Below are positions 1-12,830 of a stretch of 64,000 nucleotides of DNA, one piece after another. The notes under the pieces were generated by a model, which made no database searches, had not been told where the DNA came from, and saw only the letters and a list, made by a program, of their open reading frames with translations. Where the stretch lies: NCBI GenBank assembly GCA_032622095.1, contig CP136061.1, positions 64,981,127-65,045,126 on the forward strand. Direction: 5' to 3'. The translations under genes were made by a program, and so were the position numbers. Source of the stretch: Siphonodentalium dalli. Its lineage: Eukaryota; Mollusca; Scaphopoda; Gadilida; Siphonodentaliidae. The first letter of the stretch is position 1. The number at the start of each line of letters is the position of its first letter.

Positions 1-1637
1 AACTCCAATCGTTTTGTTCAGAATATCCTGTGAAACACCAGACCACAATTAACAATTAACATCCTTATAACAATATTAATATTGGCCGCACCCACCCTGG
101 AGGATTCTCATGTGGAGAAATATGTGCTTTTCAAGAAGTAGGTACAAGTGGATAGATTCCATTCATGACCGTTAAAAATATGACCTAGCTTCCCAGGTGA
201 CGTGAACCCACAATTAATGTACTATAGCCACTATAAAATGATTGGCTGCACAATAATGTATCATTTGCTAAGTGTATTTAATGGGTCGATTAGGGAGAGC
301 TTCCTGTATGGGAAAGCATACATATATCATGTGTATATAATCCACACATACCAGATCAGGGTCATTAATTCATATTTATATCACGATCAATCATACAAGC
401 CATCAATCTGCTGGAGTGTTTTAGATTAGTACTCAAATATATGGGATTTGTATGTCCATGGGAGTCAGGGCTGAGGTAAAATATGACGTACATAACCAAA
501 TAAATGGGATATGATGGAGTCAAGAATGACAAAGTTTTATCCATTTATGATGAGTGTTATGCATGCACGACTAAATTCACATCAAACAGCGCACCTTATA
601 TATTCGATCATCACCCTGAATCACCCATAATTTAAAAGTCATGGTCTCTATTTTCTAACTTTTCATATATATTCAGGACTTCAGAATGTTCTGTTACCAG
701 AAATTGATATATATTTTAATTCTTAGCAAACAACTTTTAAGATAAGCAACAGCAGATCTTTAAAAATAGTTTTAGACAATACGGCTTTTGAAATTGAAAA
801 TGCTTCTTTTTAATCACTTTTTAAGTTGTTTGGAATGGAGTGTAGGGGATATACTAGTTGTGTTTCTACAGTTTGTTAGGGATACAAATATGAATGTGGC
901 TTCAAAATGAGTTTCCTTTATGTAAATGTATATTAATATAAACTAATTTGTTGTCTAAGATAGCATCAATAGTAATCTCTTAAAAACTTTTACATTCATT
1001 TTGTTTATTGCATTTCGACAGCTTGTGGAAAAGTCTTCTGATGTGTCCGACAGTTGGTCAATGAGTCCGACGGGTCGTCAATAAACATTTTCTCAAGTGC
1101 AAAAAATTAACAGGAAATTACAGAATGTGGATGAAACTGAAAATTATCGTAAATTAAAAGTCTAGTGACCAGAAGACCCTAATGAGATATCACAGAAAGG
1201 AAACACAGGAAATCATTAGAAGACAGGCTCCTAAAAGCAAAGGTTAGAGAGGCTAATGTTAAGGCTGTAGATTACACAAGTCAGACACATTCAATCAAAA
1301 CACTGATTAGCGTGAGTAAAGCCGGAGACTTTCAGGAATTGGGTAAGTGCAATTGATGAGATATGAGTAAAGCCCAAAGTTTATTTGGCGGACTATAAGC
1401 AGTTCGTGGAAAGCTTCGAGATTAGCCCTCACTGACTTCCAATGATCATAGATGCTTTACAGAAGTTACATGCATCAGCACAAATTGATTGATAGATCCT
1501 TTGAGCTAATATTTCTCAATCAACAAGAATTTATTCATAATTATTTCTGTTAGAGAATATTTCATTCTGAACAAATTTTAAAGTCAGCTGTTCCAAGGTT
1601 TAACTAAAATTAGAAAAAACAGAAGCATATACATGTA
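1..1637. other. No gene seen
   Basis: AT-rich unique-looking DNA. Short frames only; nothing with splice sites or family resemblance. Confidence 0.5.
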
Positions 1638-1851
1638 CAATAATGCCCTAAATAATCGACTCCTTAACCATAGCAGAATTATGGGTAAATTTTTCAGGAT
1701 TTAGTTGGAAATATGGCTTGTTGCCATTCTTAGGAAAGCACTCAATGAGAGCTTTCCGATGAATGGCAATAAGCCATATTTCCGTCTAAATCCTGAAAAA
1801 TTACCCATAATTCTGCTGTGGTTAAGGAGTCGATTATTTAGGGAATTACTT
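1638..1851. mobile_element. MITE family A, full hairpin
   Basis: Representative of the family: ends like CAGTAATGCCC/GGGCATTACTG next to TA (here slightly diverged: caataatgccc / gggaattactt). Two arms of about 105 bp form one long hairpin ('cgactccttaaccacagcag', 'ggatttagtcggaaatatgg', 'cttgttgccattcatcgg'). TA target and CAGT ends suggest a Tc1/mariner relative. No coding capacity. Confidence 0.85.
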
Positions 1852-1971
1852 TATTTAACTACTATTTCAAAATTGTAAGCAGAATAAACAAATATGGAAA
1901 AAAAAGCTTCTCTCAAAAATGAGAAAATTGTCAATTCAGCAGTATTTTGTATGAATTTTCTAAGCATTTAA

Positions 1972-2198
1972 CCCTTTCTATACTAATGGATTCTCCCATT
2001 CAGTCACAAAAGTATACATCGGAATGGTCTATTATTCATCTGGAGGATTTTCAGGAAAAATAAGCAGACAACAGATAATACAAGAACAGAAAGAGTCCTA
2101 TTTATTGGAGGGAAATGGTTGTTTGTTGACCTTATTATCTGAACATTTTCTAAGGAATAACTACTTGTCAATGAATGTAAGTACATGTATAGAAAGGA
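1972..2198. mobile_element. MITE family B (TTAA target)
   Basis: Representative of the family: TTAA|ccctttctatactaa ... agaaagga|TTAA with inverted halves ('ggattctcccattcagt', 'gaacttattatctgaacatt'). TTAA duplication and CCCTTTC ends suggest a piggyBac-type source. No coding. Confidence 0.8.
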
Positions 2199-3207
2199 TT
2201 AAAGATGTCTTCAGGAAAAAAGGCCTCCAGTTACACAAGTTTTAATAAAATTCAATTTTACATCACTATTTGCTTTCTCATGCTTATGAAAACTTGTCAA
2301 AAACCACAAGTGAGATATAAAGTAGACTCACAAATAACAATTTGTTATATTTTTTAATTATAAATTTAATCATGTAATTAATAGTGACCCCCACCTGGTA
2401 ATCCCCTAAATCATCAAAAATATTATTAACAATGAACTGTGAGTCTTTTTTCCATGCGGCAAAACTGTGTGTCATATTTTAAATTCAAGAACTAGGCACT
2501 GAAAATTCACCACAACACCCACCCTTAGATCTGAACCTATTTCACAGCACATCTGAGATGGATACTGATTAGTTAATGTAACTTGATGACAAGGGGTTAT
2601 CACCTGATGATTTATAACTGACCCTACAATAAAAATTGCACTGGGGCCATAAGAAAACCACTCAGAATAGGTATTTCTTCTGATAAGAAACCCCCTGAGT
2701 AGGTATTTCATTGGATATACAATTGGTTAGATATAGTAATGAATATCACATCAAGGCCCAATAAAAACATGGAATACCCCAAGCTTTCCTCCTCTTCAAA
2801 AGATAAAGAATGTTATCGCCTTGACACCAGCAATGAGTGAAGGCCATGAAAGTCAGTTCTGACAGGACTCAAACATTACTGAACTGGCACTGCACCAACA
2901 TTTTGAGAGGTCAAATAAGTACTCTAATGCATAAATCACCACTTTATGAATCATTTTGAAAAAGTTCATACTTTATTTTTAAATATTTATTCAAAAACTT
3001 TAAATTTGAAGAAAATAATTATCTCTGCAAAAAATCTTAAATTAGAGTGCAAGCCATTTTCAAGGCAACTTCAGGACAAACAATTATTCACCTTGTTCAT
3101 GTTCCTTGGGTCAAAATAGAGTGATAATTACATATGACACAAAACACGGTACTTACAGATATTTTATGATTTGGAAAGGACATGTTGAGGTGATATAAAT
3201 TTATTAA

Positions 3208-3414
3208 CCATTACAGTAAATGGACTCTCATTCAGTTACAAAACAATACATTGGAGAGAGAGAGGTTTTTATAATACATTGCATGGAGAGGGGTTTCATA
3301 ATATATTGGAGAGGGATTTCAGGAAAAATAAGTAGACATCAGATAATACAAGCACAGAAGGAGTCCTATCTATTGGTGTGAAATATTCCGATGATAAGTT
3401 CAACAAACGGCCTA
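3208..3414. mobile_element. MITE family B, truncated at a family A copy
   Basis: Left half recognisable (ctctcattcagttac, ataatacaagcacagaag); stops at the inserted A arm. Confidence 0.7.
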
Positions 3415-3521
3415 CAGTAATGCCCTAAGTAATCGACTCCTTAACCAGAGCAGAATTATGGGTAACTTTTCAGGATTTAGTCGGAAATATGGCTTGTTGC
3501 CATTCATCAGAAAGCTCTCAC
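3415..3521. mobile_element. MITE family A, left arm only, inside a family B copy
   Basis: Begins with cagtaatgccctaagtaatc after TA and stops at the hairpin tip (aaagctctcac). It lies where the family B copy breaks off. Confidence 0.85.
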
Positions 3522-4039
3522 TTTGTTCAGGATTGCTTCAATTTGTTTCGAAATCTAAAAGACTTGATTACCAATGTGCCTGACCAACAATCCATCTGAT
3601 TGACAATAATTAATTCGTTACTAAACATTATATTTTCTTACGTTTATTATCTAGTTCCATTGACTTCAGAATGTCAAGTGTGCTTAATAATTCTTGGGTT
3701 CAGAATACTTTCGAGGAGAAAAGAAAGAAAACTTGCTGGAAATTGATTGGCGGGACATCTCAAACCTCTGGAGAGAAGCGCACATGGTACTTATCTCTGT
3801 CTATGATGAACCCTCATGGGAAATAAGACACTTGTACTAGCCACAAAGATGTGATGTGAATTGTCATGGGAGGTATATGTGGCCAGACAAATTCCTGCAA
3901 TATGGATTGGAATATTGAGTTCACAAAGTGTGTGTCCAGAAATTGGATGCCCTTGTCTCTGGGGAAAATCACTTATTATTGTTTCAGGGTTCGTGAACGA
4001 TATTTGCAAAAATATCATGAATGTCCAGACAGAAATATC

Positions 4040-4253
4040 AATATCTGCTGGAGATATCACAATATATTGAATGGCATGTACATGTGTAATATCTGCTGGA
4101 GATATCACAATATATCGAATGGCATGTACATGTGTAATATCTGCTGGAGATATCACAATATATCGAATGGCATGTACATGTGTAATATCTGCTGGAGATA
4201 TCACAATATATCGAATGGCATGTACATGTGTAATATCTGCTGGACATATCACA
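4040..4253. repeat. Minisatellite, 48-bp unit, about 4.5 copies
   Basis: Unit atatctgctggagatatcac aatatatcgaatggcatgtacatgtgta, almost identical in each copy. As 48 is a multiple of 3, all frames stay open, which creates repetitive ORFs on both strands; none looks like a protein. Confidence 0.95.
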
Positions 4254-4473
4254 ATTTATTACAGGCTTGTTCCCAGAAGTACAGTGTTATTGCTATTCCA
4301 TATTTACAAATCCGCATGGAACTTATGCATATTGTTGATGTCAAATGACATTTGCATCAACCATGAAACCAGAACTATGAAATAAATGCACAACCACACA
4401 TGACAAAACAATAAATGAAGATTGACACCTCAGGTCCACCATTTTCCTCTCCTATAACTAGTGGACTTCATAT

Positions 4474-4722
4474 CCCTGCCATGACTGGAGCTTCATGAAA
4501 TTTTGCGAAAACCCTGTGCCAATGCATTATCTTGTATATGCGAGTCTTTCATAGGGAGCCTCGCATATATAAGAGAGTACATTGGCTTAACAATATTTAT
4601 CTTGACCTTGTAAGTCAGTGCATTCTCGTATATATGCGAGGCTCCCTATGGAGACTCGCATATATAAGAGAATGCACAGGCATAAGATCTTTAATGCAGC
4701 ACCAGCGTAGCTCCCGACATGA
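4474..4722. mobile_element. MITE family C (double hairpin), diverged ends
   Basis: Family C carries two hairpins built from 'gcattctcttatatatgcga' and its complement, within ends like ccctttcatgacgggagct. Here both hairpins are present but the ends are degraded. Confidence 0.78.
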
Positions 4723-5198
4723 AATTTTAAAGTGCAATAGATGCCCTACTTTTCAAAGTGTATTATGGAAATTTCTATACAACGCATACTGTTAGGGCAA
4801 AATACACTTTACGACAATCTGCCTTTATCATATTCAATGATACAATGATAAATAGTCATGATATAATCATTGAAAGTATCATTTATAACAACAGTTTGAC
4901 AGAGAATGGCCTAAAAAAAAAAGTGAAAAACACTACGTTTCAATGAAGAAACACAAAAATATTCAAAACTTTGTTAGGAGTCATAATTTTAGACTAATAT
5001 GTATAAACAACTAATTAACGGAAATGCAAAGTTTGAGTAAACTAGTCCAGGCCCAGCAGACATGATCTCAAAGGACCCCTGATGTATGCAGATCTAAGCT
5101 ATATACTCAGTCGTAAAACCCGTCAATTATCAACGAGCCTGACAGAATCTCATAAATACTGCATATGGGAGAAATTTCTCGATGCATCAGCAATGACA

Positions 5199-5637
5199 AG
5201 CCTGAGTTTAGTGTGCCTGTCATTTGCAGAATGAGGTCCCCAGAGGATGAATTTAGTGATTTTATCCCGCACAGTAGGCTAGCATCACTAAATTCACCCA
5301 CTGGGAACCTCATTCTGCTTAGGCCTCATCTTCTCTGCAAAGTTTCTTTATTATAAAATTTCTATAGAAACTTCCTCACATAGCTTCTATTTCTTTTTTA
5401 GTTTAGTTTCTTTATATCCCAAATTGGCAGAAGACCCATTGCATAATCAAGGTTCCCAATGGGTATACATCACAATATTCACCATTTGGGAACTTCAATC
5501 TGAATCTATGTCTCCCATAGCAGATGAGGTCCCCAGAGGGAGAATTTGGTGATGCTAGCCCACTGTGCAGGATAGCGTCACTAAATTAACCCTATGGGGA
5601 TCTCATTCTGCAAATGACAGGCACACTAAACTCAAGC
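5199..5637. mobile_element. Family D element, long form with two hairpins
   Basis: Outer inverted ends 'cctgagtttagtgtgcctgt' / 'acaggcacactaaactcaag'. Each side has a hairpin of cagaatgaggtccccagagg...ctgcaaatg. They are separated by about 190 bases of T-rich spacer ('tttttagtttagtttctt'). Same architecture as 24888-25346. Confidence 0.78.
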
Positions 5638-6007
5638 TTTCAAACAACCACTTGTGATAATTATGGCACGGAAAAATAGCATCAATCTCCACAAGACCAA
5701 GCCACAGTAAACTATCCTGTCCATTCCAGGGTCAAGTCTTCTGAGACCACAATTTGCCAATGAATCATTTTCTGTGGACAGAAGCAGTTTTTGAATAATT
5801 TATAAATGTCCGATCATATATTCCATATCTCTGGCACCATGCGATCAGAGTATAGGAATTTTGACACAGGGGAGTTGATTGATTATATATGCAGGATGTT
5901 GTCCTGTGGAGGAATCATGAGATTTGAAGGGAAATTAACCCTTATAATATCATCACTATACTTTGATGGTAGTAGTAGTAGTATTGCCAGTTGATTCCTT
6001 TTATTAA

Positions 6008-6235
6008 CCCTTTCCATACTGAATGGATTCTCCCACTCAGTTATAAATGAATACATTGGAACGGTCTGTTATTCACTTGGAGGGGTGTTCAGGAAAAACA
6101 AGGAGACCGATAACACTTCAGAAGAAATGCTATTTATTGGAGGGAGATGTTTAGATAATAAGTTCATCTTTTGTTGAACTTATTACCTGAACATTTCCTA
6201 AGGTATAACAGCTCATCAATGTGTATAGAGAGGGC
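6008..6235. mobile_element. MITE family B
   Basis: TTAA|ccctttccatactgaatgg to tagagaggg, both halves present. Confidence 0.78.
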
Positions 6236-8790
6236 TAACTATTCCCTTTATTGACTGAATATGTATCCAAAATTCTGAGACTATATACATGAAGAATATA
6301 TAGCAGATACATTCTGATTATATATCTCATGATGGGTTGGGAGGTAAAGATGGCAAATGTGGTACATAAATATAGCATCTCTATTTACAGATCTCTATTT
6401 ACAGAATCATCATCTTTGAGATAATCAAACATTTTAATTGGCGATCTCACTGCAAAAGATGATATCACAATATGGAAAATGTTTTATTGCAACCTAGCTC
6501 TACCAAAATTGCTTTCTGGATAACTGGAATGAGGATGGCGATGCTGGGAGAGCTTGATTTGATTGAAGGATATAATTTACACTAAATGAAGAAAAGAGCA
6601 AGATGAAATTTCTCAAATTATAATGATTCTGGATACAGTAAATTTTTCAGCAAGAGGATACTTTAGCTGAAAGAGAGGATATTAAACCCAAAATGAGTTT
6701 TGACCTTGATTTCAGTATATTTTGCAGTAGCTAGAGAATTAATTAAATTCTATATATAACAAATATTTCACATTTATTATGTATCTTTTTATTGGTGACT
6801 ACAGACTACATCAAATGCTTGTCAAATTTGATAAAAGTGACCGAATTCTTACGAATATATGACTGCTGGATCATCAAACAATTGAAATATATCTCTACCA
6901 TTGACCTTAGATAGAAAAATATACAATTGACCATGTTCGCCCTATGGCTAGAACTAAGATTTACCGAACTAATGAGCAGAAATTTGCGTAGCTTTCCCCC
7001 ACCCTTGGACACAATTATTGATTTTACTTCCAACGGAGGATGATCTAGATGATCTTAGTGGAGGGATGGCTCTTATCATAGCATTATCCTAACAATAAGT
7101 CAAAAATGAACCTTTATTCACTGCAGCACCAAGGGAATCGAATTAGAGCAAGAAAATATAGATCATCCTTACGTTTTCACTTCACATTGACGAGGCTATT
7201 ATCTAGTCTGGGTCACTCAAAGAAACTGTGAAATCAGATGTCTTGAAGGCTAGCTTCATCTAAATTGAATTCTTGAACATTATATATGATTAATACCGGT
7301 TGATGCCAATTATAAGAGAAACTCGCTTTCATATACAACACTGTTGAGAACGTTTATTGTTTAGCTGTCTTATATACTGAATATCAACATCACGCTATCA
7401 TGATCAAAATTCACAAAAATTATCTAATTAAGGGCCGTTTACTCCACACAAAGTAGCCAGACCTGGACGATCATGTTATTGCCATCTGTAGACGCCCACC
7501 CGCGAGAACAGTCCTCGACAACCTATTTTTTCAAAATCTCTACCAAAAAAAAACACATCGCAATTGGAATTTTCAATAAGCATTGGATCAGCCACTCAAA
7601 TATATTCAAACTGTTTTGTTAAACTGAAACTTGGCAGATTGCTTATAATTTTGGAATTGTCTATTAAATATTAATAAATTCTTTTGAGGAGATAACAAAC
7701 TTGTTTGATTTAGTTGTATTAAGGAAACTGTCATTTTTATTGGACAATGAATTTTTGCAAGCATTGTAAAACCTCTGGTATGAAGTGACATGTCATTTCA
7801 TTGATTTTTGCGGAGTATACTAGAATTCTAAAGGAAAGTGTCGATGAATCACAATCTTTATTTGCAAGCTTCTCTGTAATGGAATGATGAAAGGTCCCGC
7901 TGTCAAGTTAAAATCTTATGTGCATCACGGAACACAAAGGAGCAGCATGCATAAACAGCTGATCGAAAAGTTTATCAGCCATTGGTGGATCAATTTCTCA
8001 TCTGCTTCGAGACTTCATGTCTCCACTTGATACCAAACCAGAGCGAAGTCGTGAGGGAAGCTTGATTTGGACACCCACACAAAGTGACGATGCAATTCTG
8101 ACATTCACGTATCAAACGAAGGAATTGCACAAAGTCAATATTGATGTTCCAGAAAGCAATCAGTAAGGTGAAATTTGAAACAGCCAGAGAAAAACGATTC
8201 ATTATCTCTAAAGCAATTCTCATAGGTTAGTTTATGAGCTAAGAAATTTGCCAAATATGCAAGAATTTGTGACTACAAATTAACAATACACATGTTTTAT
8301 TATAAGGTCAACGTTTATTTCACAAGTGCTTTTAAAGGAGAAAACCAGCGAAACAACTATAGACTTCCTTGTTATGTTCTTTATTGATCTAGCCATGTAT
8401 CACCCCAATTTCACAAATATCCCTCCCTGATTCTGACCAATATTCCTTCGTGACCCGACCCATGGTCGTTTCCTGACCCAGCACACATTGACTAGGCTTG
8501 ACTGTCAAATCATCCAGATTACAGTCCATCAATATACATTATATTCATTGCTATGAATCTTATCAGAGAGGTTTGATCTCTCAGTATACCATATTACTGT
8601 TATCTCACTTGATTAATTACTCCATACAAAAGCCTGACCACTCAGTTTCCGCAGGGATAATAATTCTCCCAGTCATATTGACATTTTATACCACGAGATT
8701 AAAACATATGATATTGGATATTGGTTTAACCTAACTTGAGGGATGAAACAACAATACAATACAAGTTCCATGGCCCTTGTTTTACAGTTA
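6236..8790. other. Mostly unique DNA with two weak coding-like patches
   Basis: No transposons recognised. At about 7430-7520 (minus) and 7973-8203 (plus) the translations look more protein-like than the background (see findings). Otherwise nothing. Confidence 0.4.
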
Positions 8791-8931
8791 CAGTAATGCC
8801 CTAAATAATTGACTCCTTAACCACAGCAGAATTATGGGTAATTTTTCAGGATTTAGTCGGAAATATGGCTTGTTGCCATTCATCGGAAAGTTCTCACTGA
8901 GAGCTTTCCGATGAATGGCATCAAGCCATGC
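8791..8931. mobile_element. MITE family A, right arm truncated
   Basis: Complete left arm, tip and about 30 bases of the right arm (ending near tcaagccatg). Confidence 0.85.
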
Positions 8932-8959
8932 TTTTTTACCCTTTCCATGGAAGTATTAA

Positions 8960-9217
8960 CCCTTTCTTTACTAAATACTCATTGATGAGTAGTTTCGTTT
9001 AAAAGAATGTTCAGTTAATAAGTTCAACAAACGACCTTGTTGAACTTAATATCTGAACATTTCCCACCAATGAAAATGAATCCTGCACTTGTATTAGCTT
9101 TTCGTTTGTCTGTCATCTACTTTTATTACCTGAACATCCCTCCAAATGAATAATAAACCACTCCAATGTATACTTTTACAACTGAGTGGGAGAATTGATT
9201 TAGTATAAAAAGAGTAT
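8960..9217. mobile_element. MITE family B
   Basis: TTAA|ccctttctttactaaatac to 'gatttagtataaaaagagta'. Confidence 0.75.
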
Positions 9218-9767
9218 AGGCTCTGAACTTTATTCTATCAGCTTGGGTCTTGACTGAAGACCTCTGAACAAACAGACTCTCTAGGTTCAGGCTATTGTCC
9301 AAAGTCTACTGTTTGGAATCAACATTGTCGTTATGAATTTACTATGATGTCATTAGTATTTTATGAGAGCCAATGAAGTGATAATACTGGGTGCGAAACA
9401 ACATCAGCAGAGTAATAAAATAATATTCCAACCAATACTGCAAATTAATCCCAAATGAAAACCATTGGTTTGTATAAACCACATAAAACACCAAAGCACA
9501 AACAGAACGATCTAATCATCAAAGCTGGGTACGGTAAGGGATTTCAAATTTTATCACTTTCAGATTATATGAAGAGGAATTGTGGGTATTACAAATTAGT
9601 TTTCTGAGGTGTTGCACTGAGGTTTGCGGCACATTTGACAGGCACAGTGGTATTAATTGCACAATGATGCAGTAGTTTATTAATCAGTATTCAGTATTCT
9701 GATGCAGGTCAGATGGTTCAGGTGCAAAAAAGAAAACAAATTCTGCTGAGTTTTCAATAGCTATTAA

Positions 9768-9895
9768 CTCTTTCTTCACTAAATACTCATTGATGAGTAG
9801 TTTCCTTAGTATATGTTCAGATAATAAGTTCAACAAATGGACGCCGTCTGTTGGAACTTATTATCCAAACATTTCCCACCAATGAATAAGAATCA
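9768..9895. mobile_element. MITE family B, left half
   Basis: ttaactctttcttcactaaa ... ccaccaatgaataagaat; right end missing. Confidence 0.65.
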
Positions 9896-10041
9896 TGCTT
9901 TTCTATATCCCCAGATAAGCATTCAGCCTTTCCAACAAAATGTGATGTGGTCACCTACGCCTTGTAACATTTTAGTAAACTTTCCACGAAACTTAACACT
10001 GAATTCCTCATCCAAATGTTACTACTTTACCTCCCTCTTAA

Positions 10042-10291
10042 CCCTTTCCTTACGGGAGCTTCCTGAAATTTTGCAAAAACTCTGTGCCACTTCATTCTCT
10101 TATATATGTGAGTCTCCCATAGGGAGCCTCACATATATAAGAGAATGCATTGGCCTAACAATATTTACATTGACTTTGTAAGCCAGTGCATTCTCTTATA
10201 TATGCAAGACTCCCTATGGGAGACTCACATATATAAGAGAATGCACTGGAACAGGATCTTTAATCCTGCACCAGCGCAGCTCCCGAAAGGG
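10042..10291. mobile_element. MITE family C, complete
   Basis: TTAA|ccctttccttacgggagct ... agctcccgaaaggg|TTAA; two hairpins separated by 'taacaatatttacattgac'. Best reference copy here. Confidence 0.88.
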
Positions 10292-10873
10292 TTAAATTAC
10301 AATGAGGTACACAAAATTGCCTGTGAAGTGAATTAATCTGTGGTGTCATGGAAGTATAAAGCAAAATTTTATTATATTGTAGCTGATTTTATAAGAATTG
10401 ATGCAATGTGTTTCATTTGTTCACCTATGTTCCTGATTAACGCAATAATATAAAAGCCATATAGCAGATCATGTGTAAAAACGGTAAAACCAACACAATA
10501 CGTCTGGTACAAAGTTAGTTATTTGACCAGAAAACATCGCAAACTGTAGATTTCTTGTATTGCTATGCAAAAATTCAAAATGATGAATCAGATAATTCCG
10601 ACTGCAAGACAAAGAAAACATACCAGTAATGTGGAGAATGGCCGATTACTCATAAACTGTAGCTACCTGTGGGTGATTCACAAAACACCTGATCTAATCA
10701 GCGATGGATTCAATCAGAGATAATTACAATAATCCTCTGATTCATGATTTATACCCGAGACATGCAGAAAACAGCAGCAATCATAGACATGACTGTTGAT
10801 GTCCATTGAACTGTGTGAAGAAAATAATGATGATATCATTACGTTTCTGAACAGTGGTGCTGAAGACCATCTA

Positions 10874-11086
10874 CAGTAATGCTCTAAATAGTGGACTCCT
10901 TAACCACAGCAGAATAATGGGTAACTTTTCAGGATTTAGTCGGAAATATGGCTTGTTGCCATTCTTCGGAAAGCTCTCGGCGAGAGCTTTCCGATGAATG
11001 GCAACGAGCCATATTTCCGACTAAATCCTGAAAAGTTACCCATAATTCTGCTGTTGTTAAGGAGTCCATTATTTAGAGCATTACTG
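10874..11086. mobile_element. MITE family A, full hairpin
   Basis: TA-flanked (cagtaatgctc ... gagcattactg), arms nearly identical, so probably a young copy. Confidence 0.9.
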
Positions 11087-11229
11087 TACAAAGATGCATT
11101 AAAAAAAGCATGGATTATTATCAGAACTCTCATATCTATTTTCTGAGAGAATATATATACCTATTCTGGAACATTTACATGAGTTTGAATATCGTAGATG
11201 CCGGTTCTCATTGTTATCCCATGTAGTTA

Positions 11230-11432
11230 TCCCATAGGAAATGTTATAATAATAAGTTTAACAAACGTGAACTTATTATCATAACATTTCACTCAATAAA
11301 TACGACTCCTTCTGCACTTTTATTATCTGTTGTCTGATTTTATTCCCTGTACATCCCTGCAATACAATAATACACCATTCCGATGTATACTTTTTAACTT
11401 GGTGGGAGAATCCATTTAGTTTAGAAAGGGCC
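11230..11432. mobile_element. MITE family B, left end decayed
   Basis: Inverted 'aataataagtttaacaaacg' core and right end 'tttagtttagaaaggg'. Confidence 0.65.
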
Positions 11433-12299
11433 GGTTAACATATAATGTTCTGTTTCTAATGATGGCATAGGAGACAAAATCATGTTAAATTATCAGGCTA
11501 AATTCTCTCACATCTTTAAATATCCTTAATACAAACAACACTAGTACAGATTTCAAATTTCTCTTGATAATTAAGTACCAATGTTGGGACAACAGATGGA
11601 ACATTTAAAAAAAACATCAAGGAAGCTGATCATCAACAATTTTCAGAAGTGATGATGGTACCTTTTAAATTTGACCTGCATTAGTCTTATCACCATCTGC
11701 ACATGTTTGGCACATTTCAACAATATCATCAGCTCAGAGACAAGAAACCACAAAGACCCAAAGCCACAGACACAAATTATATGCTGAGAGGTGCATGTGT
11801 CCAAAGTTTATTTGGTTAAGCATAAAACATAAGAAACTCTAGAATGGTTTACCCACAGACTCCATGCCCTGTTTCATGAATGACTCACACCAAAATATAA
11901 AACATTTACCATCTGTTTGTATTAGGAACCACAAAGATAAGAACTTCACAGCAGGAATGTATAAATATTTCTCAATCCCATTTGGGACAAATTTTGATGG
12001 CTTGTGTTATGATTTGATAAAATATGATGCATGTTTGGTAAACTTTGTTGCAATTGTAAATGGCTCATGGAATGGCTCCCATGTGTTTACAAAAATACAA
12101 AGGTTGATTTAGTTTTTCCCTTCCCTCTCCATAATTTTATGGAATAATTTGTTATAAAGCCATTATGGCAGTTTTGATCCATATATTTTTCATTATGTAA
12201 ATTTGATGTTGGAGAAAAAAAAATAATAGGAAAACATATATATAGGTCACCCATATGCACAGTTTTTGTCTAGAAAGAGTATATGAAGTGGTAGAAGAT

Positions 12300-12688
12300 T
12301 ATTGCCTTGGACTTTCACAGGTCACATGTATAAGATTATTGCCTAGGACTTTCACATGTATAAGATTATTGCCTAGGACTTTCACATGTATAAGATTATC
12401 AACTATGACTTTCACATGTATAAGATTATCAACTATGACTTTCACATGTATAAGATTATCAACTATGACTTTCACATGTATAAGATTATTACCTAGGACT
12501 TTCACATGTATAAGATTATCACCTAGGACTTTCATAGATAGAAGATTATTGCCTAGGACTTTCACATGTATAAGATTATCAACTATGACTTTCACATGTA
12601 TAAGATTATTACCTAGGACTTTCACATGTATAAGATTATCGCCTAGGACTTTCATAGATAGAAGATTATTGCCTAGGACTTTCACATG
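12300..12688. repeat. Minisatellite, 30-bp unit, about 13 copies with higher-order pattern
   Basis: Units 'taagattatNNNNtagga/tatgactttcacatgta' fall in types A (ttgcctagg), B (tcaactatg), C (ttacctagg) and D (tca/gcctagg...tagatag). After a first odd unit the order is A A B B B C D A B C D A: the C-D-A-B block repeats. Frames stay open on both strands because the unit is 30. Confidence 0.95.
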
Positions 12689-12795
12689 AGATCCCTTGTA
12701 AAATAAAAAAAAAATATTATGAGTACTCAACTTGGACAGGATACTTTATACATTGGGCACCACAAAACATCAAAAGATGATGCAGAAACTTTTAT

Positions 12796-12830
12796 CCCCC
12801 ACCCCCCCCCCCCACCCCCCCCCCCCCCCC
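12796..12830. repeat. Poly-C tract with two A interruptions
   Basis: About 33 of 35 bases are C, right after the 30-bp minisatellite. Confidence 0.95.

Noticed and set aside
3791-4385. Overlapping ORFs of 69-160 aa on both strands
   Set aside because: They are read-throughs of the 48-bp minisatellite, whose length is a multiple of three.
12255-12730. Two ORFs of about 143 aa on opposite strands
   Set aside because: Artefact of the 30-bp minisatellite. The spaced appearance also is not CRISPR: there are no unique spacers.
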